64,000 nt of DNA from a bacterium (GTDB lineage Bacteria; Myxococcota; UBA727; JAUIJE01): positions 186,001-250,000 of the forward strand of contig JAUIJE010000009.1 in assembly GCA_030431455.1 (NCBI GenBank). Reading direction: 5' to 3'. The position numbers and the translations under genes were made by a program. Of this stretch, positions 33,605 through 42,853 are shown piece after piece. Position 1 is the stretch's first letter. The number at the start of each line of letters is the position of its first letter. The notes below the pieces were generated by a model. That model was not told the origin of the DNA. It was given only the letters and a program-made list of their open reading frames with translations, and made no database searches.

Positions 33605-36067
33605 CTAGGGCACGGGCACCGGCTCCAGGAGGTTGTCCAAGCACGCGTACGAGCTGTCGAACGTGGCCTGGTCGAAGTCCGGGTCGAGCGGGAGCGTCCC
33701 CAAGTCGATGTACTCGCCGTCGAGCGTGACCCAGCCTTCGAGGCGGTTCGATACTCCGTCCCAGGTGCCGTTGGTCGCGTTCAGCACCGCTTCCTCGACG
33801 TAGAACTTAAACGTCTTGCCCTCCGACTCCAGCGTCACCTGCGCGTCGACCAGCCGGATGTCCTCAAGAACCGCGGCGGCGGTGGCGATGTCGAACACGC
33901 CGGGGTCGGAGGCCCGCTCGCCCATCACCGGCTTGACCAGCCCGGTGAGTTTGCCCGAGTGCACCGTGAGCACACCCTTCGGCTCCGTCGCCCCCGCCCC
34001 GTACGGCGCGATGGAATAGTTGCTGAGCTCGACGTCATCGAGCCAGATCGAGACCGCTTGGCGGTCGGCAGGTTTGATCGAATCCCCGATCGAGATGCCG
34101 AACAGATCGAACGCCGCCTCGCGGACCCCGGTGACCTGCCGGGTGGCGTCGACGACGGCGGTCCCTTGGGTGTACGTCTTCCCGCCGATGCAGTTCTGCT
34201 CGTGCAGGGTCAGCTCGGGCGTGCCCACCGGACAGTCCGCGATCTTCCAGATGATCCAGCCCATCTCGCCTTCGTCGCCGAACACCTGCCAAGGATCGAT
34301 CAACACCCCGAAGGTGTCCTCGAAGCCGCACTCGTCGTTGGCGTTGACCTTGCTCGCCACCGACCCGGCCATGGCGATGAGCAGGCTGCCCATGCCTTCA
34401 GCGAAGGTCTGCAGCGGGGAGCAGTCGGCGTCGCTCTCCGGCAGCTCGAACTCGGTCTCGCAGCTCCACGCCGAGAAGAACCCCTCAGGGGTGTAATCGG
34501 GGTCCAAAATCGGCTCCCCCTCGAGCGGAATCGGCAGCACCGTGTTGTCCACGGTGATGTCCCCCGCGAGGTAGTTTTCGCGGTCCCCCCGTCGACCGTT
34601 CTGGGCCTCGAGGTTGGCCGCGGGGATGTTCAGGTGGAAGCGTTTGTTGTCCGTTTCGAGCGCGACCTTGGCGTCGTCGATGCGCACCCCGCTGAGGGTC
34701 GCGATCGGGGTCGGCACCGCACACACGCCGAGGCCGGGGTCGATCACGGTCTGGGGTTGCACATTGCCCGACAGGCCCCCGTACAGGTAGGTCAGTGACC
34801 GATCACTGACATTGTCGGAGACCTTGAAGTCCTCGAGCTGTGCATCGATGGACAAAAACCCCGGGAACCGGTCCGTGGGCACGATCGGGTCCACCACGTC
34901 CCCGGTGCGAATCCCGTCGATGGTCTTGGTCCCCGAGACATACGCGACGCCCTGCACGTAGGTGATCTTGCCATTGCAGTCCTCGTCCACCGGCGTCGGG
35001 TCCACAAACTCGATGCGGCACGGTTCGTTCGTCTCGTACCGCACCTGTCCCCCGGCGTAGCCGAGGGGGCCGGTGAGCTGCGCGTTCTGCACCACCCCCG
35101 CCGAGATGAAGCCGCAGTTCTCGTCGGCATCGAGCAGGCTCGCGAGCGTGCCAAGCATGCTGACCGACAGCTTGGCCGCGCCCTCCGCGAGGGGCGGCAC
35201 GAGGTCGACGCACTCGTAGGTGATGGGAAGCGCCAGGTCCTCGGCGCAACGATACGAATCCAAGAACGTGTTCGTGTCGTAGTCGGGGTCGAGCCCGGGG
35301 TCCTCCTCGGGGATCGGCACCTGGTGGGTGGTGCCCCAGACCGTCAGTTCGCCTTCGAGCCAGTTCTCTTTGTTGCCCCAGATGCCCAGCTGGGCGTTGA
35401 GTTCGCCCCCGTCGACCTCGGCCTCAAACTGCCGGTCTCCGCTATCCACAAAAACCGTGCTCGGTCCCCAGGTCACGTTCGACAGCGTGAGGTTGCTCGT
35501 CCCCACCGAGCAGACCCCCTGTGAAGCCGACGCCGCCAGGTGCGGCTTGACGTCGTAGCTCAGGCTGCCGTCGATGATCTTCAGCGCCGTCACCGCGTCG
35601 GTGCGCCGCACTTGGTAGTCGGTGAACGTCGCATCGATGTGGATCGAGGCCGCTTCCGACGACTCGGGGATCACCGGTGTCGTCGGGTCGCCCGTCAGGC
35701 GGCCGGACACCGAGCGCACCGCGCTGATCACGACCCGCCCCTCCACCGACGTATCTGCGTCGTTGCAGTCCGAGCTGTAGACATCGAGGGTGCCGAGGTC
35801 GATCTCGCAATCGGTCACGGTGTACACGATCTTGCCCCGCTCCCCGATGATGCCCTCCACTTGGGCGTTCTCCAGGACTTGCGGCGAGGCGAAACCACAG
35901 GTCGTGTCGTCGTTCACGATCGACATCAAGACGGCGGCGTTGCGCATGGTCAGCCGGGCGATGCCATCCGCCACCGGCGCGGGGAACAACCGCTCCAGTT
36001 GGCACCCCCCCGGGACGAGAACCACGCCGATGAGCCCCGCGAGCACGGGCGTCAGACATCGCTTCAT
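33605..36067 (-). CDS. lipoprotein built of three homologous ~260-residue units
   Basis: 820 residues; GGAGG precedes ATG 36067. The signal peptide ends VPGGC (Cys22, atypical lipobox). Three units follow at about residues 33-289, 290-554 and 555-820. Each opens with a variant of A-D/E-G and a hydrophobic stretch, then a cysteine in CGF, a second Cys, a D/E-rich beta region with a buried tryptophan near GxW-x-NWLEG (RENYLAG and NRLEGWV in the other units), and closes with LDPDY/F...F-x-S-x-x-C. Conserved cysteines suggest one or two disulfides per unit. I know no family for it. It lies convergent to the VWA lipoprotein; co-function is possible but unproven. Confidence 0.8.
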   Translation of the reverse strand: MKRCLTPVLAGLIGVVLVPGGCQLERLFPAPVADGIARLTMRNAAVLMSIVNDDTTCGFASPQVLENAQVEGIIGERGKIVYTVTDCEIDLGTLDVYSSDCNDADTSVEGRVVISAVRSVSGRLTGDPTTPVIPESSEAASIHIDATFTDYQVRRTDAVTALKIIDGSLSYDVKPHLAASASQGVCSVGTSNLTLSNVTWGPSTVFVDSGDRQFEAEVDGGELNAQLGIWGNKENWLEGELTVWGTTHQVPIPEEDPGLDPDYDTNTFLDSYRCAEDLALPITYECVDLVPPLAEGAAKLSVSMLGTLASLLDADENCGFISAGVVQNAQLTGPLGYAGGQVRYETNEPCRIEFVDPTPVDEDCNGKITYVQGVAYVSGTKTIDGIRTGDVVDPIVPTDRFPGFLSIDAQLEDFKVSDNVSDRSLTYLYGGLSGNVQPQTVIDPGLGVCAVPTPIATLSGVRIDDAKVALETDNKRFHLNIPAANLEAQNGRRGDRENYLAGDITVDNTVLPIPLEGEPILDPDYTPEGFFSAWSCETEFELPESDADCSPLQTFAEGMGSLLIAMAGSVASKVNANDECGFEDTFGVLIDPWQVFGDEGEMGWIIWKIADCPVGTPELTLHEQNCIGGKTYTQGTAVVDATRQVTGVREAAFDLFGISIGDSIKPADRQAVSIWLDDVELSNYSIAPYGAGATEPKGVLTVHSGKLTGLVKPVMGERASDPGVFDIATAAAVLEDIRLVDAQVTLESEGKTFKFYVEEAVLNATNGTWDGVSNRLEGWVTLDGEYIDLGTLPLDPDFDQATFDSSYACLDNLLEPVPVP

Positions 36068-36222
36068 TTTGCACCTCCACGCCCGTTCACCTTAGCGCCC
36101 CGCCGAAAATGTTCGACCCGGCATCTGGCGGGCCGGGGCCGGAGGTTTGGGCCCGCCCGCGCCCGAGCTGTGCTACAACCGCTCGGCGATCGCCGGGCCG
36201 TCGCCCGGTCGCTTGAGGCCGC

Positions 36223-36696
36223 GTGTCCGAACCAATGAACCCCGCCGAATTGGATCAGATCCTGCCCCAATGGGCCGCGGGCAAGCTCACCCTCAAGCAG
36301 ATCAAGGGCTACACCGACGACGAGCTCTACGCGATCGCCCACACCGGCTACTTCTTCCTCATGCAGGGCAAAAACGAGGAGGCGCGGACGCTGTTTGAGG
36401 GCCTGGTGGCCATCGACCCCCGCAACGCCTACTATTACCGCGCGCTGGGCGTGATTTTTCACAAGCTGGGCGAGGAGGACCGCGCGATTCGCCAGTTTGG
36501 CTATGCGATTCGCGTCAACCCGCGCAATCCCGCCGCCTACGTGAACCGCGCAGAGGTCTACATCAGCCGCCAAGAATTCGGCCCCGCCCAAGAAGACCTC
36601 CGGCGTGCCATCGGCTTCATGGGCCCCAAGGATGGGGCGTTAGAACGAAAAAGCCGTGCGTTATTAACGGTTTGTCGCAGGAACGGCGCCGGGTGA
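36223..36696 (+). CDS. SycD/LcrH-like TPR protein, candidate secretion chaperone
   Basis: 157 residues from GTG 36223, with a TTGAGG-type site five bases upstream. Residues 40-145 form three TPR units: DELYAIAHTGYFFLMQGKNE, TLFEGLVAIDPRNAYYYRAL, then IRQFGYAIRVNPRNPAAYVN. Length, three central TPRs and the 'GKNEEARTLFEGLV' first repeat resemble class II type III secretion chaperones (SycD/LcrH, about 160-170 residues), which hold the hydrophobic translocators. It lies 171 bases before the Gly-rich hydrophobic protein. Inference: chaperone for it. The alternative is a general TPR scaffold. Confidence 0.7.
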   Translation: MSEPMNPAELDQILPQWAAGKLTLKQIKGYTDDELYAIAHTGYFFLMQGKNEEARTLFEGLVAIDPRNAYYYRALGVIFHKLGEEDRAIRQFGYAIRVNPRNPAAYVNRAEVYISRQEFGPAQEDLRRAIGFMGPKDGALERKSRALLTVCRRNGAG

Positions 36697-36867
36697 GCAC
36701 AATCGGTTGTGACCAGGGTCGCCAGGATCCCTAAGTCCAGCCGTCACCAAGGTTTTTTTGCCCCAAGATCCATCGCAACGCCCCCCCGAACCATGCGATA
36801 ACGAACCTGTTCACGGGCCACGGCCCACACAACCCACAAGGGCCCAGCCCAACTCAAGGAGAACACT

Positions 36868-38142
36868 ATGAATATCGCAGGCAACGTCGGCTCCGCCATC
36901 ACCGGTTTTTCCACTGGCGACGTGACCCAAATGCTGGCCAAAGGCCTGGGCATGGGCGACAAAGCGTCCGCGCTCGTCGGTGCCCTCACCGACATCAGCC
37001 GTGGCAACGCCATGGGCGCCATCCAGAACCTCAACGAAGCCATCTCCGGCGTTGAGGGCGGCATCGGCGCGCTGATGAAGAACATCATCGGTGGTCAGCA
37101 ACAAGTTCCCTCGGCGCACAGCTGCTGCAGCCCGAGCGAAGCCCGAACTGCAAATCAAGCGTCCGCGGCCAACGCGGCCAACAGCGGCAACTTCCTGAAA
37201 GGCCTCGGCCGCTTCGCCAAAGGCTTCGGCATCGGCATGCTCCTCGGCGGCAACCCCCTCGCGGGCCTCGCCGGCGGCGCTCTCGCGGCCCTCGCGAAGA
37301 ACACCGGCCGTCGCGCCAAAGGCCAGTGCGTGTGCAACCGCGCCAAGACCAACAAGGGCTTTGCGCGTCGTCTGGGCAGCTTCCTGAAGAAAACCCTCAT
37401 GCTCGGCGCCGGTGGCCTGGGTGCGCTCGGCGTGCTCGGGGCGGCGAAGAAGCTGAAGGGCCTCTTCAAGAACATGCTGCCCGGCCTCGGCGGCGCCCTG
37501 CTCGGCGGCGCCCTGCTGAACAACCCCATCACCAACTCGATCGCCGGCGGCATCGGCAAGGTGATGTCCAACATCGGCAAGATGATGGGCATGGGCAACA
37601 GCGACGGCGGGATGAACACCAACTCCACCGACGCCCAGCGTCAGGCGAAGTTCGAGTCCGCTGAAAAAGGCAGCCGCTTCACCAGCAGCCTGCCCCCCAA
37701 CGCTTCGTTCGAGGACAAGCTGGCCGCGTTCATGATGGACATGGTCGAGAAGCAAGAGCAGAAGATCGAAGACCTGATGAAGCAGCAAAACGCCAAAGGC
37801 AACGAAGGTGCTGAAGGCGGCGGCCGTGGCCGGTCCAAAGGCGGCCTCGGTGGCATGCTCGGCGGCATCGGCAAGATCGCTGGCGGCATCTTCGGTGGCC
37901 CCATCGGCTCCGCCATCGGCGGCATGGCCGGCAACGCGGTCGGCGGCCTGTTCGGCGGCGGCGGGAAAGAGGGCAGCACCGCTGGCGCGGGCGGCACCGA
38001 GAACAAAGGCAAGAAGTCCGAAGAGGTCTTGAGCCAAGAGATCAGCCGCGAAGCCCAGAAGCTGGCCCGCCTGATCCAAACCCTCGGCAACGTCATGAAG
38101 AACATGCACGACAGCGCCATGAACTCGGTCCGCAAAATCTGA
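36868..38142 (+). CDS. Gly/Ala-rich protein with three hydrophobic regions, candidate translocator or pore-former
   Basis: 424 residues; AAGGAG at 36856-36861 before ATG. No signal peptide. Residues 1-75 are helical and Ser/Gly-rich. Hydrophobic region 1 is at 109-145 (GFGIGMLLGG, AGGALAALAK), region 2 at 173-233 (GAGGLGALGVLGAAKK, GLGGALLGGALL). A charged amphipathic helix lies at 279-308 (FEDKLAAFMMDMVEKQEQ). A glycine-zipper stretch lies at 324-366 (GGMLGGIGKIAGGIFGG). The last helix, 387-424, ends with MHDSAMNSVRKI. Two Cys pairs occur (SCCS, CVC). Size, hydrophobic pairs, coiled segments and flanking TPR genes recall type III translocators such as YopB, but sequence identity is not recognisable to me. 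A strong terminator follows. Confidence 0.65.
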   Translation: MNIAGNVGSAITGFSTGDVTQMLAKGLGMGDKASALVGALTDISRGNAMGAIQNLNEAISGVEGGIGALMKNIIGGQQQVPSAHSCCSPSEARTANQASAANAANSGNFLKGLGRFAKGFGIGMLLGGNPLAGLAGGALAALAKNTGRRAKGQCVCNRAKTNKGFARRLGSFLKKTLMLGAGGLGALGVLGAAKKLKGLFKNMLPGLGGALLGGALLNNPITNSIAGGIGKVMSNIGKMMGMGNSDGGMNTNSTDAQRQAKFESAEKGSRFTSSLPPNASFEDKLAAFMMDMVEKQEQKIEDLMKQQNAKGNEGAEGGGRGRSKGGLGGMLGGIGKIAGGIFGGPIGSAIGGMAGNAVGGLFGGGGKEGSTAGAGGTENKGKKSEEVLSQEISREAQKLARLIQTLGNVMKNMHDSAMNSVRKI

Positions 38143-38162
38143 TCAGCGGAACGACAAAAAAA

Positions 38163-38190
38163 GGGCGACCGCAACGGTCGCCCTTTTTTT
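38163..38190 (+). terminator. strong intrinsic terminator
   Basis: The perfect nine-pair stem 38163-38171/38175-38183 (GGGCGACCG with CGGTCGCCC, loop CAA) is followed by seven T and preceded by seven A, so it could work on both strands. It ends the transcript of the Gly-rich gene. Confidence 0.95.
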
Positions 38191-38223
38191 GTGCGGCGAC
38201 GGTCACGGCGCCCCTTTCGGCCT

Positions 38224-38253
38224 TTGACCGGATTTTGGATTTCGTGCTACCAA
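38224..38253 (+). promoter_or_regulatory. promoter-like TTGACC - 17/18 bases - CTACCAA
   Basis: TTGACC at 38224-38229 is close to the -35 consensus; CTACCA (38247-38252) or TACCAA one base later could be the -10. It lies between the terminator and ATG 38298, so the second TPR gene probably has its own promoter. Confidence 0.4.
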
Positions 38254-38297
38254 CAACCCAAAATTTGGCTGAGCGCTCTGCTCCACAAGGATTCCCC

Positions 38298-39086
38298 ATG
38301 GCCACCAAGAAATCCTCCGGCAAGGAAGAAGAGTTCATCGACGCTGAAGACGCCGTGGTGAAGCCGATCGGCCCGAACCCGTCGCCGATCGACCTGATGT
38401 TCTACGACGGTCCCAAGATCAAGCTGGAAGGCGAGACCGGGGTGCCCGAAGTCGACCAGGCGATCAAAGAGGGCCGGGACCCCAGCATGATCCCCGAGCT
38501 GATGAACAAGCTCGACCAGGCCTACTCCGACGACGATCTGATCAAGATGGTCGAGGACGGTGAAATCGACATCGTCGACCTCGAAGAGGCCGAGACCCCG
38601 TTCAACGAGGAGAACGCGGCCAAGTGGCTGTTCGGCGAAATCACGTGGGGCCAGCTCAATGGCATCACGATGGAAGAGGCGTACGCGATGGCCGAGCTCG
38701 GCTACATGCAGTTCGAGCAGGGCCGCTACAACGATGCCCAAGCGATCTTCGAGGGCCTCATCATCACCAACCCGTACGACGCGTACTTCCACTCGATGCT
38801 CGGTGCCATCTATGCCCGCAAGGACATGCAAGAAGAGGCGGCCGAGGAGTACACCATCGCCATCGAGCTGGACCCCGAGAACATCGCCGCCTACGTGAAC
38901 CGCGCGGAGATTCTTCTCCAGCACGGGGAATTTGAGATTGCGATGGACGATTTGAAGAACGCCATCAAGCTCGACCAGAAGGGCGAGGACCCCAGCGGCA
39001 TCCGTGCCCGGGCCCTGGCGGGCGCGACCGCGGCGATCATCGAAGAGATCTTGAACCAGCGCGCCAAGGAAGAAGGCGCGGGCTGA
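38298..39086 (+). CDS. acidic TPR protein, second candidate chaperone
   Basis: 262 residues from ATG 38298 (AAGG at 38287-38290); the upstream in-frame ATG lacks a site and covers the promoter. The first 120 residues are acidic and probably extended (SGKEEEFIDAEDAVVK, DDDLIKMVEDGEIDIVDLEE). Residues 125-250 are three TPR units closely like the 36223 protein: GYMQFEQGRYNDAQAIFEGL, then the identical AAYVNRAE before the third repeat. So the two TPR genes are paralogues flanking the Gly-rich gene, as expected if each binds a different part or partner of it. It is followed by a terminator. Confidence 0.72.
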   Translation: MATKKSSGKEEEFIDAEDAVVKPIGPNPSPIDLMFYDGPKIKLEGETGVPEVDQAIKEGRDPSMIPELMNKLDQAYSDDDLIKMVEDGEIDIVDLEEAETPFNEENAAKWLFGEITWGQLNGITMEEAYAMAELGYMQFEQGRYNDAQAIFEGLIITNPYDAYFHSMLGAIYARKDMQEEAAEEYTIAIELDPENIAAYVNRAEILLQHGEFEIAMDDLKNAIKLDQKGEDPSGIRARALAGATAAIIEEILNQRAKEEGAG

Positions 39087-39109
39087 GGCGAGGTTCGCCC
39101 CGAGCAATC

Positions 39110-39133
39110 AGCGCCGCCTCTGCGGCGCTTTTT
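39110..39133 (+). terminator. intrinsic terminator
   Basis: The stem 39110-39117/39122-39129 (AGCGCCGC with GCGGCGCT, loop CTCT) is followed by a T-run. It closes the accessory cluster before kamA. Confidence 0.85.
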
Positions 39134-39159
39134 GTTTTCTACGCGGCAGAAGGCGGTTG

Positions 39160-40245
39160 ATGTCCCCCCTCGACGTCCTCACCGAACACGGCTGGAATCG
39201 CGAGCTGCGCGCGAGCGTTCGGTCCGTCGAGGCGCTGGCACGACATGTCACGCTCACCGACGACGAGCGCCGGGCGTGCGCCCACCTCGCCGCCCACGGG
39301 GGCCTTCCCCTGACGTTGACCCCGGCCATGCTCAGCCTGATCGATGCCGACGACCCGGCGGACCCGATTCGCCGGCAGCTCATTCCCACGACGGCCGAGC
39401 AGGCCCCGGACCCGTTCGCGGTGCGCGACCCGCTGGGCGAAGAGGGGCTCGAGGTCGTGCCGCGGCTGGTGCACCGCTATCCCGATCGGGTCCTGTTGTT
39501 GGCCACGGACCGATGCGCCGCCTATTGCCGGTTCTGTACACGCAAGCGCATTGTCGGGCAGGGGCCGCCGACGACGTGGGAACACATCGAGGCGGCCCTC
39601 GCGTACATCGCCGCACACGAAGAGGTGCGCGAGGTCATCGTGTCCGGCGGTGACGCGCTGTTGCTCGACGACGAGCGGCTCGAGACCTTGTTGGTCCGGA
39701 TTCGACACATCGCGCACGTGGACATCATCCGGCTGGCCACGCGCATGCTCGCGTTTGTTCCGTCGCGGGTCACGCCGGGTCTCGTCCGCCTGCTGGCCGC
39801 GCACCACCCGGTGTACGTCCTGAGCCATTTCAACCACCCACGTGAGCTCAGCGACCCGGCCGGCGAGGCCGTGCGGCGTCTGGTCGATGCGGGCATCCCC
39901 GTGCTCAACCAAACCGTGCTGTTGCGGGGGGTGAATGACGACGAGGCCACGCTCACCGCGCTGTTTCGGCAGCTGACCCATCTGCGGGCGCGGCCGTATT
40001 ACCTGCACCAGGTTGATGTCGCGCCGGGCACGGCGCATTTTCGGGTACCCTTGGCGCGGGCCCAGCAGCTCATGGCGAACCTGCGCGGACACATCTCTGG
40101 GCTGTGTCTGCCCACCCTCGTCATCGACGTGCCCGGGGGCAAGGGCAAGGTTCCCGTGTACCCGAGCGCCGAGCGTGGGCGGGATGAGGACTCGGTCACG
40201 TTGGAAGGGTTTGCCGGGGGCACCGGGAAGTATCCGCTCGGCTGA
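39160..40245 (+). CDS. KamA-family radical SAM aminomutase (lysine 2,3-aminomutase or EpmB-like)
   Basis: 361 residues from ATG 39160 (a TTG at 39157 is also possible). The radical SAM motif CAAYCRFC is followed by TRKR; EVIVSGGDALLL, the substrate region LSHFNHP, NQTVLLRGVND and the PLP-lysine block DVPGGKGKVPVYP are all KamA traits. The length fits EpmB (about 340, beta-lysine for EF-P) or a compact lysine 2,3-aminomutase (about 410-470). No epmA or efp is next to it, so the two cannot be separated here. The start lies 27 bases after the preceding terminator. Confidence 0.88.
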   Translation: MSPLDVLTEHGWNRELRASVRSVEALARHVTLTDDERRACAHLAAHGGLPLTLTPAMLSLIDADDPADPIRRQLIPTTAEQAPDPFAVRDPLGEEGLEVVPRLVHRYPDRVLLLATDRCAAYCRFCTRKRIVGQGPPTTWEHIEAALAYIAAHEEVREVIVSGGDALLLDDERLETLLVRIRHIAHVDIIRLATRMLAFVPSRVTPGLVRLLAAHHPVYVLSHFNHPRELSDPAGEAVRRLVDAGIPVLNQTVLLRGVNDDEATLTALFRQLTHLRARPYYLHQVDVAPGTAHFRVPLARAQQLMANLRGHISGLCLPTLVIDVPGGKGKVPVYPSAERGRDEDSVTLEGFAGGTGKYPLG

Positions 40246-40247
40246 CG

Positions 40248-41237
40248 TCACCCGCCGACGATGAGGCTGAGGACGCTTCGCGGCAAAAACACCGTCAGGG
40301 CCACGAGGGGGATGAGCACGCCCCAGACCACGCGCAGCACTTGGTCGTGCCGCAGCGGGGGCAGGAAGCGCCGGACGACGAGGAGCACGGTCGCGACCAC
40401 GAGGGTCTTGGCCGTGAACCATCCGGCGTGCCCCGGGGCGAGGGGGTCGAGCAGGGAGCGGTAGCCGCCGAAAAACACGACGCACAGGAACGCGGCGGAC
40501 ACGAAACGGTCCCAAACGTCGAACAACACGTGCCCGAGCAGGGTCAAACCGGAGCTTGCCACCGTGTAGGAATCGATGAGGTCGCGGTTCTGGTCGGGAC
40601 GGGGGCGCGCCCCGCGCTGGGAGGATAAGGCCAGGGCGAACACCGCGCACACGAAGCCCACCGGGTGCAGGATCATTCCCCAGGCGGGGAGCGCCCCCGG
40701 GGTCGCGGCGAGTTGCGCATCGATGACCGCGAGGGTGGTGTCCACGCCGGTTCCCCAGGCCACGCCGAGCACGGCAAAGCCAACCACGATGAACGCGCTG
40801 ATGCGGACCACGAGCAAACGCAGCCCGTCGTTGAGGGCGAGGGGATTACCGCTCGCGAATCCGGCCACGGGCATGACCAGGGCGCTGCACATCAAAAGCC
40901 CCAGCACCAAGCCGAGCGACACATCGGCGCCCGGGGCGAACAAGGTGTTGGCCGGGCCGATGGGGAGCACGCTGAGGGTGGTGACGAGGAGGAGCAGGCC
41001 GATGACGGGCGCGACCCGGTGCAGCCCGGCATCGGTGTGCCCGGGGACGTCGCCGCGTTTGGTGATGAGCTTGAGCGCGACCGCGATGGGGAGCCAAGGG
41101 CGCGCGAGGAGGCGGCGCCGCTCGGTGCGCGACAGCTGGGTCCAGCGCTCGAGCAGGGCGAGCAGGGGGTAGACCGCGGCGAGCAGCGCGAACAGGCCGA
41201 GGGCGCGAAGCAATGCGGGGGCGACGTCTGCGGGCAC
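40248..41237 (-). CDS. divergent orphan NuoH-like (complex I subunit H) membrane protein
   Basis: 329 residues from GTG 41237, about the length of NuoH, with eight or nine helices. Family landmarks can be followed in order: an Arg-rich loop after helix 1 (LERWTQLSRTERR), LPIAVALKLITK, VLGLLM, GFASGNPLALNDGLRLLVVR (compare GWASNSKYALLGALR), a polar loop with QNRDLIDSYTVASSG (compare the E-rich loop ending VAGYNVEYSG), GHAGWFTAKTLVV and RRFLPPLRHDQVLRVVWGVLIP (compare RATLPRYRYDQLM). The acidic residues of the quinone-side loop are largely replaced. No other nuo gene is near. It could be a repurposed paralogue. It follows the M16 genes by six bases on the same strand. Confidence 0.62.
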   Translation of the reverse strand: MPADVAPALLRALGLFALLAAVYPLLALLERWTQLSRTERRRLLARPWLPIAVALKLITKRGDVPGHTDAGLHRVAPVIGLLLLVTTLSVLPIGPANTLFAPGADVSLGLVLGLLMCSALVMPVAGFASGNPLALNDGLRLLVVRISAFIVVGFAVLGVAWGTGVDTTLAVIDAQLAATPGALPAWGMILHPVGFVCAVFALALSSQRGARPRPDQNRDLIDSYTVASSGLTLLGHVLFDVWDRFVSAAFLCVVFFGGYRSLLDPLAPGHAGWFTAKTLVVATVLLVVRRFLPPLRHDQVLRVVWGVLIPLVALTVFLPRSVLSLIVGG

Positions 41238-41243
41238 GGAATG

Positions 41244-42853
41244 TTACTTGACGAAAAGCTGGTCGGGGCGAACCACGCGGATGTTGCCCGCCTTGAGCTT
41301 GATGTCGTACGCCCCGATGGCCTTGTCCTCGTCGAGGATCGCGGCCCCGGGCGGGGCCGGGTAGGTGATGGTGGCGGCCTGGTGGGCCTTGAGGGCTTGG
41401 GCGAAGGCGGCCGCGTCGGCGGTCACGGCCACGATGCGGAGCCGGTCTGCGCGCAGGTGGCGCCGAATGGCGGCGTTGACCTCGGCCCGGGTGAGCGTCT
41501 GCATGCGCGCCTTGAGCTCATCCCGGGTGAGGGGGGCGCGGTGGTAGATGTCGTCGAGGAGGTAGCCCAGGCGGCGGTCCGGATCCTGTTCTTTGGCGCG
41601 CTGGTAGCCGGACAAGAACGCTTGCACACTTTTGAAGCTCTCGTCGTCGGGGATGCCCCGCGCAACGAACCGGTCCAGCTCGTACAGCGCTTGGTGCAGG
41701 GCGAAGTTGCGGTTTTTGTGTTCGACCGGCCGGATCCAGATCGAGAAGTATTGCTGTTGGCGCCCGATGTTGAGCAGCTCGTTGGTGGTCCAGCCGTCCT
41801 GAACGAAATGCTCGACGTAGGCGTAGTCGCCGTAGTTGAGGCCGCGCTGCTCGCGCATGGCGTTGAACAGGTGACCGACGCGGCTGCGGTGTTCGCCGAA
41901 GTAGGCCTCGGCGAGTTTGAGCGCGGGGTAGTCGGGATGGCTGCGGGTGATGGCGAGGTGGTAGCCGATGGAAAGAGGGGTGCCGGCGGTCTTCTGTTCG
42001 ACCAGCAACATTGTGTTTTCCACGATGGCGGGGGGCGGCGGCAGGGTGGCCCGGGGGTGGGAAGACGCGGGCAGGGCGCCCAACGCGGCGAGCAAAAACT
42101 CCGCGTGCGCGGCGGTGGCGCCCCCGGTGAGGCCCAGCATGACGCGGTCGCGGGTGAAGACGTGGGCGTGGTGGGCCTTGACGTCGTCGAGGGTGATGGC
42201 GGCGAGCCCTTGTTCGGTCCCGGCGGGGTGGTGTCGGTAGGGGTGCCGCACCTGGAGCTGGGTGCCGATCCCGGCTTGGCCTGGCCCGTGGGGTTGTCGC
42301 GCGGGATCGACGAGGGGCCGATCGTACAGCTCGGTCTCGAGCACCTCGCGGGCGAGGAGTTCGTCGCTCTCGCTGCGCAGGGTCTTGGTCAGGTAGGAGA
42401 CCGCCTCGTTCTGTTTGCGCCGAAAGTCGTCGGGGTCAAAGCGCGGGCTCTGGAGCACCTGGGCGAACACGGACAGATACGGCCAGACATTGTCCCGGTG
42501 TACGCGGCCGGAGAACACCACCGTCTCCTTGTCGACCTGTACCTCGATGCCGGCCGCCCAGGGGAACAGCCGCCGCTCCAGCTCGGTGGCGGACAGCGCC
42601 GTGGTGGCGGTGCCCATCAGCTCGGCGGTGAGCGCAGTGAGGCCCTCTTTGCCCGCGGGGTCATCGCGCGAGCCGGTCTGGAACAGGACCCGGATGTACA
42701 CGATGGGGTCTTCGGGGTCCTGCTCGATGACGCGCACGATGCGACGGGGCGGGGCCTTTTTGGCCGGGGCCTTTTGGGCCGCGGCGAGCTGCGCGGCCTG
42801 GGCGGGGGCGGTGAGCAGCAGACAGAGCAGCGAGAGGGACAGCGTGCGCAGCA

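Noticed and set aside
36697-36867. Sigma-54 promoter before the Gly-rich gene
   Set aside because: The only candidate around the T-tract at 36753-36761 has the wrong GG-to-GC spacing.
36868-38142. Reading the Gly-rich protein as a WXG100 or flagellin-type export substrate
   Set aside because: It lacks a central WxG motif and the length and terminal helices of those families.
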